Notes under the pieces: model-generated
What the model was told of the DNA's origin: nothing
The model's database searches: none
What the model saw: the letters and a program-made list of their open reading frames with translations, nothing else
From: Actinobacteria bacterium HGW-Actinobacteria-5
GTDB taxonomy: Bacteria > Actinomycetota > Actinomycetes > Propionibacteriales > Propionibacteriaceae
Assembly: GCA_002843035.1 (NCBI GenBank)
Contig: PHEV01000009.1
Span: forward strand, 1-39,740
Length of the DNA: 39,740 nt
Reading direction: 5' to 3'
Shown here: one piece after another, positions 1-6,475 of the stretch
Layout: every line of letters begins with the position of its first letter
Numbering within the stretch: the stretch's first letter is position 1
Position numbers and translations under genes: made by a program

Positions 1-159
1 GTGTACGCGCTGACGGCCACCACCGACGACGAGCTGCTGAACATCTCGGTGACGAGCTACCGCGGCCGGGTCACGCTGGGTGCGACGTCGATCGCCCCGC
101 TGCGCTGCTGGGCCCGCGATATCGGAGCCGAGCTCGGTGCGCTCCGGGCGGAGGTGTGA
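1..159 (+). CDS. C-terminal fragment of a probable WS/DGAT-type acyltransferase (5' end outside window)
   Basis: The reading frame is open from the first base and stops with TGA at 157-159, giving 52 visible residues. The stretch [19 protein letters not shown] resembles the last beta hairpin of the C-terminal DUF1298 domain of wax ester synthase/diacylglycerol acyltransferases, where a SY-x-G-x-L/V-x-x-G pattern is typical. Such enzymes join acyl-CoA to long-chain alcohols or diacylglycerol for neutral lipid storage. The catalytic HHxxxDG motif would lie upstream, outside the window, so the family call rests on a short tail only. Another condensation-like acyltransferase is possible. The stop codon overlaps the next start by one base (TGATG), which suggests co-translation. 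Confidence 0.45.
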   Translation: MYALTATTDDELLNISVTSYRGRVTLGATSIAPLRCWARDIGAELGALRAEV

Positions 160-626
160 TGGCGCTGTTGTTCGTCCCCGTGACGTTCGTCGAGCTGGCC
201 GAATGGGCGACATCCGGGACTCTCCCCGGGCAGCGGCGTGCGTTCATGGTCACGGCAGGGCTGAGGGCCGCCTTCGAGCCGGAGGACGACGAGGAGGCCG
301 AGCACATCGCGTTGCTGGTCGCCTCGGTCGCTTCCCTGGCCGGGTCCGGCTACCGCCTGGTCGCGGTCGCCGAGGGCGTCGCCCGGGCTGACCGGGAAGG
401 TGACCCCGACTTCGGGGAGGTCGTGGTCACCGGCCTGCCGTGGACAGCGGTGCAGAGCCTCTTCGCCGACGAGTCCGACGTAGGGGGACTTACGGCGGCG
501 GCCGGGGCTGCGGCAGGCTTGCCCCTGTCGCTGGCGTGGGAGGACCCCGCGGTGACCACCCTGCTCGAGCGGGCCGACCTGCTCTGGCACGGGGCGGGGG
601 AATGGCGGGATCTGGGTACCGGTTGA
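159..626 (+). CDS. DUF6912-like conserved actinobacterial protein
   Basis: This 155-residue protein has no signal peptide or membrane segment. The N-terminal strand [14 protein letters not shown], the alanine-rich helix after [11 protein letters not shown], the acidic [13 protein letters not shown] segment and the later RLVAVAEGV and VVVTGLPW strands match the arrangement I know from DUF6912 proteins of Actinobacteria. That family has no assigned function. The ATG at 159 overlaps the stop of the preceding gene by one base (TGATG). A GTG directly before it (156) is an equally open but less likely start. Ku begins 32 bases downstream. The family assignment is by recollection of sequence style, so it is moderate. 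Confidence 0.6.
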   Translation: MALLFVPVTFVELAEWATSGTLPGQRRAFMVTAGLRAAFEPEDDEEAEHIALLVASVASLAGSGYRLVAVAEGVARADREGDPDFGEVVVTGLPWTAVQSLFADESDVGGLTAAAGAAAGLPLSLAWEDPAVTTLLERADLLWHGAGEWRDLGTG

Positions 627-658
627 GCTAACCGGGCTGTCGAGCGGAGGAGGCTGCG

Positions 659-1453
659 ATGCCGAGGTCGATCTGGAAGGGTGCGGTGTCCTTCGGGCTC
701 GTCACCATCCCGGTGAAGGTCTACGGGGCCACCGAGGAGAAGGACATCAGCTTCCGGCAGGTGCACCGCGCCGACCAGGGCCGGATCCGCTACAAGAGGG
801 TCTGTGAGGCCTGCGGCGAGGAAGTGCCGTTCGCGGAGATCGTCAAGGGCTATGAGGCCGCGGACGGCCGGCTGGCCATCCTCGAGCCGGAGGACTTCGC
901 CGACCTGCCCGCCGCCGACGGCAAGGCCGTCGAGGTGGTGCAGTTCGTGGACGTGGACGAGATCGACCCCACCTACTTCGCCCGCACCTACTTCCTGGAG
1001 GCCGAGAAGGTCGGCACCAAGCCGTACGTGCTGCTGCGAGAGGCGCTCGCGGAGACCGGGAAGGCCGCCGTGGTGAAGGTGGCGTTGCGCTCCCGGGAGA
1101 CGCTGGCGTTGATCCGCCCGGTCGGTGAGGTGCTGCGCATGCACACGATGCTGTGGCCCGACGAGCTGCGCGACGGCGGCTTCGCCGCTCCGGCCGACGA
1201 GGTGAAGGTGAACGACGCCGAGGTGGGCATGGCCCGTGCGTTCATCGAGCAGCTCTCCGGCGACTGGGACCCGGCGGCCTTCACCGACGGCTACCGCGAG
1301 GCTCTGGAGAAGGTGATCGAGGCCAAGCTGGACGGCGTCGAGCTTCCGGCCTCTCCGGAGGCGCCGAAGGAGGCCCAGGTGGTCGACCTGGTCGCGGCCC
1401 TCCGTGCGTCCGTCGAGGCGGCGAAGGCCCGACGCGCGGAGGCAGCCAGCTGA
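659..1453 (+). CDS. ku: Ku protein, bacterial non-homologous end joining
   Basis: The 264-residue product begins with the hallmark MPRSIWKGAVSFGLVTIPVK of bacterial Ku. It keeps the conserved DISFRQVH and RIRYKRVCEACGEEV segments and the core strands LALIRPVGEVLRMHTMLW. Ku forms a homodimeric ring on DNA ends and recruits the ligase LigD; its usual length is 250-300 residues, so this gene looks complete. A strong ribosome site (GGAGGAGG, 646-653) lies five bases before the ATG. The C-terminal tail is short and only mildly basic, unlike the long lysine-rich tails of some Ku proteins. No ligD is adjacent. The error-prone polymerase operon lies 2.7 kb downstream. Confidence 0.96.
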   Translation: MPRSIWKGAVSFGLVTIPVKVYGATEEKDISFRQVHRADQGRIRYKRVCEACGEEVPFAEIVKGYEAADGRLAILEPEDFADLPAADGKAVEVVQFVDVDEIDPTYFARTYFLEAEKVGTKPYVLLREALAETGKAAVVKVALRSRETLALIRPVGEVLRMHTMLWPDELRDGGFAAPADEVKVNDAEVGMARAFIEQLSGDWDPAAFTDGYREALEKVIEAKLDGVELPASPEAPKEAQVVDLVAALRASVEAAKARRAEAAS

Positions 1454-1525
1454 CCGTCCACCGGACGCCGATTCGCCCCGATCCAGGAGCGTGAAGCGGT
1501 GGAATCGAGGCACGTCGGGCGGCGG

Positions 1526-1531
1526 TAGAGT
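1526..1531 (+). promoter_or_regulatory. Predicted -10 element of pruA (leaderless)
   Basis: TAGAGT lies exactly six bases before the pruA ATG at 1538. No Shine-Dalgarno sequence fits, so transcription probably starts at or next to the A of the start codon. No convincing -35 box was seen. Confidence 0.5.
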
Positions 1532-1537
1532 CGGGGG

Positions 1538-3172
1538 ATGGACGCGATCACCCAGGTACCGAAGCCGGTCAACGAGCCAGTGCACTCCTACGCCCCCGGC
1601 ACGGCCGAGACGGTGAGCCTCAAGCAGCAATTGGCCTTCCTCGCCGGGGAGCCGGTGGACATCTTCGGGGCGATCGGCGGCGAATGGCGGGCGAACCCCG
1701 GCGCGCCCGTCCACGAGGTGCGGATGCCGTCCGACCACTCCACGTTGCTGGCCCGGGTGCGGCAGGCCTCTGCCGCGGACGCGGCCGCCGCGATCGACGC
1801 CGCGCAGGCCGCGCGGGCCGGCTGGGCGGCCCTGCCGTTCGATGAGCGTGCCGCGGTGTTCCTGCGGGCTGCCGACCTGCTGGCGGGACCCCGCCGCGAC
1901 CTGCTCAACGCCGCGACCATGCTGGGCCAGGGCAAGACGCCGCAGCAGGCGGAGATCGACGCCGCGTGCGAGCTGATCGACTTCCTGCGGTTCAACGTGG
2001 CCTTCGCCCGCGACCTGTACGCGAACCAGCCGATGTCGGCGCCGGGCATGTGGAACCGGATGGACTACCGGCCGCTGGACGGTTTCGTGTACGCGATCAC
2101 TCCCTTCAACTTCACCTCGATCGCCGGCAACCTGCCGACAGCACCCGCCCTGATGGGCAACACGGTGATCTGGAAGCCCGCGCTGACCCAGTCCCTTTCG
2201 GCGCAGTTCTGGATGGACCTGCTCACCGAAGCGGGACTGCCGGCCGGCGTGATCAACATGCTGCCCGGGCACGGGGCCGAGGTGTCCGAGGTGGCGTTGA
2301 AGCACCCCGACCTTGCGGGGATCCACTTCACCGGCTCGACCCGGGTCTTCCAGGGACTGTGGGCCGAGGTCGGGGCGAACATCTCCGGCTACCACGCCTA
2401 CCCGCGGCTGGTGGGGGAGACCGGTGGCAAGGACTTCGTGGTCGCCCACCCCTCCGCTGATCCGACCGCGGTGGTCGCGGCGCTGGTCCGCGGCGCCTTC
2501 GAGTACTCGGGCCAGAAGTGCTCCGCGGCGTCGCGGTGCTACCTGCCGAAGAGCATGTGGGATGCGATCCGCGATCCGCTGGTGGCCGAGGTGGAGGGCC
2601 TGGCCGTCGGCGATGTGCGCGACTTCTCGAACTTCACCTCCGCGGTGATCGACGAGCGCGCGTTCGACAAGCTCTCCGGGGCGATCGAGCGCGCCCGGGC
2701 GTCGTCGGACGCCGAGATCGTCGCCGGCGGCAGCTACGACCGCAGCGAGGGCTGGTACGTCCGCCCGACGCTGGTCACCACGGACAACCCGCGCCAGGAC
2801 GTGCTGACGACGGAGTACTTCGGGCCGATCCTCGGGATCTTCGTCTACGAGGACCGGAAGTATGACGAAGTACTACGGATGGTGGACGAGACGTCGGCCT
2901 ACGCGCTGACCGGGGCGGTGTTCGCGACCGATCGAACCGCGGTCGAGGCGGCGTCGAGGACACTGCGGCACGCGGCCGGCAACTTCTACGTGAACGACAA
3001 GCCGACCGGTGCCGTGGTCGGGCAGCAGCCGTTCGGTGGCAGCCGTGCCTCCGGTACCAACGACAAGGCCGGCTCGCTGTGGAACCTGATGCGGTGGGTG
3101 AGCCCGCGTTCGATCAAGGAGAACCTGCTCCCGCCCAGGACCATCGAGTACCCGCACATGGCCGCGGAGTAG
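1538..3172 (+). CDS. pruA: L-glutamate gamma-semialdehyde dehydrogenase (1-pyrroline-5-carboxylate dehydrogenase)
   Basis: This 544-residue enzyme oxidises glutamate semialdehyde to glutamate with NAD, the second step of proline breakdown and a branch of arginine breakdown. The P5CDH type is shown by the general base E294 in VGETGGKD and the nucleophile C328 in SGQKCSAASR. Further support is the cofactor segment AITPFNFTSIAGNL, the IHFTGSTRVF strand and the C-terminal QQPFGGSRASGTNDKAGS. Length matches the stand-alone bacterial and mitochondrial form; there is no fused proline dehydrogenase and no putB-like gene beside it. The start at 1538 fits a leaderless transcript. It supplies glutamate that the NAD-glutamate dehydrogenase encoded at 19295 could consume. 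Confidence 0.96.
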   Translation: MDAITQVPKPVNEPVHSYAPGTAETVSLKQQLAFLAGEPVDIFGAIGGEWRANPGAPVHEVRMPSDHSTLLARVRQASAADAAAAIDAAQAARAGWAALPFDERAAVFLRAADLLAGPRRDLLNAATMLGQGKTPQQAEIDAACELIDFLRFNVAFARDLYANQPMSAPGMWNRMDYRPLDGFVYAITPFNFTSIAGNLPTAPALMGNTVIWKPALTQSLSAQFWMDLLTEAGLPAGVINMLPGHGAEVSEVALKHPDLAGIHFTGSTRVFQGLWAEVGANISGYHAYPRLVGETGGKDFVVAHPSADPTAVVAALVRGAFEYSGQKCSAASRCYLPKSMWDAIRDPLVAEVEGLAVGDVRDFSNFTSAVIDERAFDKLSGAIERARASSDAEIVAGGSYDRSEGWYVRPTLVTTDNPRQDVLTTEYFGPILGIFVYEDRKYDEVLRMVDETSAYALTGAVFATDRTAVEAASRTLRHAAGNFYVNDKPTGAVVGQQPFGGSRASGTNDKAGSLWNLMRWVSPRSIKENLLPPRTIEYPHMAAE

Positions 3173-3285
3173 CCAGAACAACGATCCTGGAACGCCATCG
3201 GCGCGTCTCCACCAGACTCGCCGCGAGGAATGAGAGCTTTTCTGTTGTGACCGTTCGGGGGGACGGCCACGAAACGGGGGGTGGC

Positions 3286-3768
3286 GTGGACGCCGAACAG
3301 GAGTACCTGCTGCGCAAATTGCTGGAGGGGTATGTGCCCGCTCCGGAACCGCGGTCCGACGTGTCCGGGTCTGCGCGGCAACGCGGTGTGGGCAGGATGT
3401 CCTCCACGCCCGCGATCTGGGCGAAGCTGGATGCCTACGAGCGCGTGTTCTTCTCCGAGGGCGCGACCCTGGAGTATGTCGACGAGCTGGCCGCGCCCTG
3501 GCGGGCGAGCGGACTGACCGCCCCGGAGGTGCAGCAGTGGCTCGACGCCGGGGTTCACCCGGACGAGGCCGAGCTGGCTGCGGCCCTTGCCGGTGCGGGC
3601 TTCGCCCCGCAGGAGGCCCGTCGCACGATGATCCGCTACCGCTCCGACAGTGAATCGATGAACGTGATCAGTGCCGTCCGTGGCCGCTCCGAGCAGGCCG
3701 CCTGGGCGGTCGAACTGCGGCACCGGATCCGAGCGGTCAGCGACAACACGGCCGCGCAGGCCGGCTGA
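3286..3768 (+). CDS. Conserved-looking helical protein of unknown function
   Basis: The protein has 160 residues from the GTG at 3286, which follows a G-run (3276-3281) that can serve as a ribosome site; the frame is open further upstream into pruA, but those codons look non-coding. The N-terminus VDAEQEYLLRKLLEG is helical, followed by a variable Pro/Ser/Arg linker. A predicted all-helical domain from about residue 45 has WAKLDAYERVFF, YVDELAAPWRASGLT and VQQWLDAGVHPDEAELAAAL. The pattern suggests a small helix-turn-helix-like bundle, but no catalytic or metal-binding motif is visible. I do not recognise the family. It precedes the DivIVA-like membrane protein by 21 bases. Confidence 0.7.
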   Translation: MDAEQEYLLRKLLEGYVPAPEPRSDVSGSARQRGVGRMSSTPAIWAKLDAYERVFFSEGATLEYVDELAAPWRASGLTAPEVQQWLDAGVHPDEAELAAALAGAGFAPQEARRTMIRYRSDSESMNVISAVRGRSEQAAWAVELRHRIRAVSDNTAAQAG

Positions 3769-3777
3769 CCGTCCGGC

Positions 3778-3783
3778 TAGGGT
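3778..3783 (+). promoter_or_regulatory. Predicted -10 element (leaderless) of the DivIVA-like gene
   Basis: TAGGGT sits six bases before the ATG at 3790, and no Shine-Dalgarno sequence is present. The gene is therefore probably transcribed separately from the one just upstream. Confidence 0.5.
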
Positions 3784-3789
3784 CGAGCC

Positions 3790-4155
3790 ATGCAGCTCGG
3801 GGCCCTCGGTGTGGTCATGGTGGCGGCGCTGATCCTCGTCCTGATCGTTTTCTGGGCGCGGACGCGGAGGTTTTCCCTGGGTCCGACCCTGCGGATCGAC
3901 CTGCGGAACGGCTTTCCCGTGGTACGGCGCAACGGCTACGACTCCACCGATGTCGATGCCCTGATGGACCGGGTCTACGGCCTCGCGGCGAGCGAGGAGG
4001 GCAGGGCGGAGGCGCTGGAACTGACCCACTCCGCGCGGTTCGGCCTGGCCAGGCGCGGAGGCTACGACTCCCGTGTGGTTGACCTGCACGTGGACGCGAT
4101 GCTCGTCGCCCTGCAGACCGGACGCGAGCTGCCGCCGCGGCCCGGCTATCGGTGA
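3790..4155 (+). CDS. Small membrane protein with two DivIVA-like motifs
   Basis: The 121-residue protein starts with one membrane helix (about residues 5-22) followed by WARTRRF, so the remainder is expected in the cytoplasm. Two copies of a DivIVA-type motif follow: F42-PVVRRNGYDSTDVDALMDRV and F84-GLARRGGYDSRVVDLHVDAM, about 42 residues apart. In DivIVA/Wag31 proteins such F-x5-GYD-x3-VD segments form the lipid-binding N-terminal turn, usually once and before a long coiled coil. Here the coiled coil is missing and the turn is duplicated behind a membrane anchor. A role at the membrane near the division or growth site is possible but only inferred. Confidence 0.7.
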   Translation: MQLGALGVVMVAALILVLIVFWARTRRFSLGPTLRIDLRNGFPVVRRNGYDSTDVDALMDRVYGLAASEEGRAEALELTHSARFGLARRGGYDSRVVDLHVDAMLVALQTGRELPPRPGYR

Positions 4156-4164
4156 TCCTGCCGC

Positions 4165-4193
4165 TTGACGAAATCGAACGGGTGTTCGATCAT
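4165..4193 (+). promoter_or_regulatory. Predicted promoter of the mutasome operon
   Basis: TTGACG (4165-4170) and GATCAT (4188-4193) are separated by 17 bases. The -10 ends six bases before the GTG at 4200, so the transcript is probably leaderless. There is no Shine-Dalgarno sequence. Confidence 0.6.
4174..4189 (+). promoter_or_regulatory. LexA-binding SOS box of the imuA'-imuB-dnaE2 operon
   Basis: The sequence TCGAAC-GGGT-GTTCGA is a perfect 6-4-6 palindrome equal to the mycobacterial LexA consensus TCGAAC-N4-GTTCGA. It fills the spacer between the predicted -35 and -10 and covers the first two bases of the -10, so bound LexA would exclude RNA polymerase. Cleavage of LexA after DNA damage should switch on all three downstream genes. 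Confidence 0.93.
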
Positions 4194-4199
4194 CGATAG

Positions 4200-4886
4200 G
4201 TGACGGACGCGGATCTCTCCAAGGGTGAACTCCTGGAGCGGCTGCGCGCCCAGGTGACCTCGCGGGAGGCGCGCCTGCGGCCGTCCCCGTACCCGGCGCC
4301 GGCGGAACTCGTCGGGCTGCTGGACGGTGGCCTGAAGCCCGGTGCTGCCTACTCCCTCGACACCTCCGGGGCACTGCTGGCGGCGCTGCTGGCCGGCCCG
4401 TCCGCCGACGGCCACTGGTGCGCAGTGGTGGGCGTCCCCGAGTTCGGTGCGGAGGCCGCAGGGCACGCCGGGGTGGTGCTCGACCGGCTGGTGCTGGTGC
4501 CCGACCCCGCAGACCAGTGGCTGGCCGTCACCGCGGCCCTGGTCGAGGCGGTGCCGGTGGTGGCCGTCCGCCCGTACGGGCGGGTGCGGGAGGCTGATGC
4601 GGCCCGGCTCGCGTCCCGGCTGCGCGACCGGGGCTCCGTCCTGCTGGTCGACGGTGCCTGGCCGCGCGCGGAGGCCCGGGTGACGCTGGGCGAAGCGTGC
4701 TGGTCGGGGGTCGGGCCGGGGCACGGCTACCTGAACAGTCGTGAGGTGACGGTGACGGTCAGCTCGCGCCGTCTCCCCGCGGCCCGCAGCGTCCGGCTCG
4801 TGCTGCCCTCGCCCGACGGACGGCTGGCACCGATCGATCGTCCCGTCGTGGCAGAGCCCGCGGCCGTCCTGCGGGCGGTGGGCTGA
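4200..4886 (+). CDS. imuA': ImuA' (RecA-like accessory protein of the mutasome)
   Basis: The 228-residue protein has a degenerate RecA-like fold: a leading helix ELLERLRAQVTSREA, then ELVGLLDGGLKPGAAYSLD where RecA would have its Walker A loop, but without the GKT/S residues. It then has beta strands with WCAVVGVPEFGAEA and SVLLVDGAW. In mycobacteria ImuA' joins ImuB and DnaE2 in an SOS-induced complex for translesion synthesis and mutagenesis; it has no known catalytic activity. The GTG start lies 11 bases after the SOS box and has no ribosome site, fitting a leaderless message. The stop overlaps the imuB start by one base (TGATG). The call rests on sequence style plus the diagnostic gene order. 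Confidence 0.9.
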   Translation: MTDADLSKGELLERLRAQVTSREARLRPSPYPAPAELVGLLDGGLKPGAAYSLDTSGALLAALLAGPSADGHWCAVVGVPEFGAEAAGHAGVVLDRLVLVPDPADQWLAVTAALVEAVPVVAVRPYGRVREADAARLASRLRDRGSVLLVDGAWPRAEARVTLGEACWSGVGPGHGYLNSREVTVTVSSRRLPAARSVRLVLPSPDGRLAPIDRPVVAEPAAVLRAVG

Positions 4887-6475
4887 TGAGCACCCGGGTG
4901 GTCGAGCCGACACCCCGGGTGGTCGAGTCTCCCCAGACCCCTCGTGAAGCCGGCGGCGACCGGTGCCTGGTGCTGTGGTTCCCCGGCTGGCCGGTGACGG
5001 CGTGGGCGCTGTCCGAGGGCGCGGACGTCCACCAACCGCTCGCGGTGGTGGTGGCGAACCGGGTGGTGGCCTGCTCGCCGGAGGCGTCCGCGGAAGGCGT
5101 GGTGACCGGCCAGCGGCGCAGGGAGGCCCAGTCCCGGTGCCCGACCCTGCGGGTGCTGCCCGCCGACGAGGCAAGGGACAACCGGGAGTTCGCCGCAGTC
5201 CTCGACTGCGTCGAGCAGCTGGTTCCCGGGGTGCAGGTGGTCCGCCCGGGGGTGTGCGCGCTGCGCTCGCGCGGGTTCGCCAGTTACGTGGGCAGCGAGG
5301 CGGAGGCCGCGGAGGTGTTGCTGGAGTCCGTCGTCACGACCCTGGACATCGCCACCGGACGGGCGGGGGTCGCCGACGGCCTGTTCGCCGCGCTGCAGGC
5401 CGCCTACGCCGGTGACCCGGTGCGCGTCGTGCCGTCCGGGGAGTCGGCGGCGTTCCTCGCCCCGCTACCGGTCAGCCGGCTCGGCGACGAGACGCTGACC
5501 ACGCTGTTGCCGCGGCTCGGCGTGCACACCCTCGGCGGCTTCGCAGCGCTGGGGCCGACCGCGGTTCGCGACCGGTTCGGCCAGCACGGACTGCGCCTGC
5601 ACACGCTGGCGTCCGGTGCGGACCCACGGGTCGTGCAACCGCGCGTCCCGCCGCCCGAGCTGGTCCGGCAGATCGCGTTCGAGCCGCCGCTGTCCCGGAT
5701 CGACCAGGTGGCGTTCACGGCGCGCTCGACCGTGGAGCAGTTCATCGCAGGGCTGTCCGCAGCCGGGCTGGCCTGCACCGAACTGCGGATCGAGTTCACC
5801 GGCGACCTGGACGAGTTCGTCGCCCGCACCTGGGGCACCCCGGGCATGTTCGACGCCCCGGCCGTGGTCGACCGGATCCGCTGGCAGCTGCAGGCAGCGG
5901 CGGGCGACCAGCTGGGCAGCGCGGTCACCGGCATGCGGCTGGAGCCGGTCGTGGTCGACGCCCTGGCCAACCACGTTCCCGGGCTGTTCGGCACCGGGAC
6001 CGACGAGCGGGTGCACCACGTGCTATCCCGGGTGCAGGGCATGCTCGGCCATGACGGGGTGCTCACCCCCCGGATCGGCGGCGGACGCTGGCTCGCCGAG
6101 CGCCAGGAGCTGGTGCCGTGGGGCGACCGGCCTTCGCCGGCCTCACCCTCCGCTCCCTGGCCGGGCAGCCTGCCCGACCCGTTGCCGACGACGGTGTTCG
6201 CCGAGCCGAGGCCGGTGCACCTGCTCACCGCGGGCGGACGCGGGGTGGCCGTCGACGACCGCGGCATGCTGCACGACGTGCCCACCCAGTTGCGGGACGG
6301 GGAGGAGCGGCGCACGGTGATCGGCTGGGCCGGTCCGTGGCCGATCGATGAGCGGTCCTGGGATCCGGTCCGACACAGGCGGGCGAGCCGCTTCCAGGTG
6401 GTCGACGGCACGGGCACGGCGTGGCTGCTGGTGCTACAGGGTTCCCACTGGTGGGCCGAGGGGCGGTACGACTGA
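4886..6475 (+). CDS. imuB: ImuB, catalytically inactive Y-family polymerase of the mutasome
   Basis: The 529-residue protein follows the Y-family plan from about residue 27 (CLVLWFPGWPVTAWAL), but the metal-binding acidic residues are absent. The usual D-x-D/N of motif I is replaced by FPGW, and the SDE motif by PGVCALRSRG. It therefore should act as a scaffold, not as a polymerase. In mycobacteria ImuB bridges the beta clamp to DnaE2 and ImuA'; QELVPWG (407-413) is a candidate clamp-binding motif, though weaker than QLPLWG. Residues 2-15 hold a duplicated RVVE segment encoded by a direct repeat, apparently an added N-terminal extension. It overlaps both neighbours by one base. Confidence 0.94.
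   Translation: MSTRVVEPTPRVVESPQTPREAGGDRCLVLWFPGWPVTAWALSEGADVHQPLAVVVANRVVACSPEASAEGVVTGQRRREAQSRCPTLRVLPADEARDNREFAAVLDCVEQLVPGVQVVRPGVCALRSRGFASYVGSEAEAAEVLLESVVTTLDIATGRAGVADGLFAALQAAYAGDPVRVVPSGESAAFLAPLPVSRLGDETLTTLLPRLGVHTLGGFAALGPTAVRDRFGQHGLRLHTLASGADPRVVQPRVPPPELVRQIAFEPPLSRIDQVAFTARSTVEQFIAGLSAAGLACTELRIEFTGDLDEFVARTWGTPGMFDAPAVVDRIRWQLQAAAGDQLGSAVTGMRLEPVVVDALANHVPGLFGTGTDERVHHVLSRVQGMLGHDGVLTPRIGGGRWLAERQELVPWGDRPSPASPSAPWPGSLPDPLPTTVFAEPRPVHLLTAGGRGVAVDDRGMLHDVPTQLRDGEERRTVIGWAGPWPIDERSWDPVRHRRASRFQVVDGTGTAWLLVLQGSHWWAEGRYD
4893..4927 (+). repeat. Direct repeat inside the start of imuB
   Basis: CCCGGGTGGTCGAG occurs twice, at 4893-4906 and 4914-4927, with a 21-base period. It encodes TRVVEP and PRVVES at the N-terminus of ImuB, ahead of the conserved domain. 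GGTCGAG-type motifs of this style are common dispersed repeats in Propionibacteriales and Nocardioides genomes (recollection, not searched). Confidence 0.65.

Noticed and set aside
350-2449. A 699-codon open frame on the minus strand across ku and pruA
   Set aside because: It is the antisense shadow of two clear genes in very high-GC DNA, rich in Arg, Gly, His and Val, and has no domain.
4886-6475. Reading ImuB as an active Y-family polymerase (DinB/UmuC)
   Set aside because: The metal-binding acidic residues of motif I and the SDE motif are absent, and gene order is that of the mutasome.
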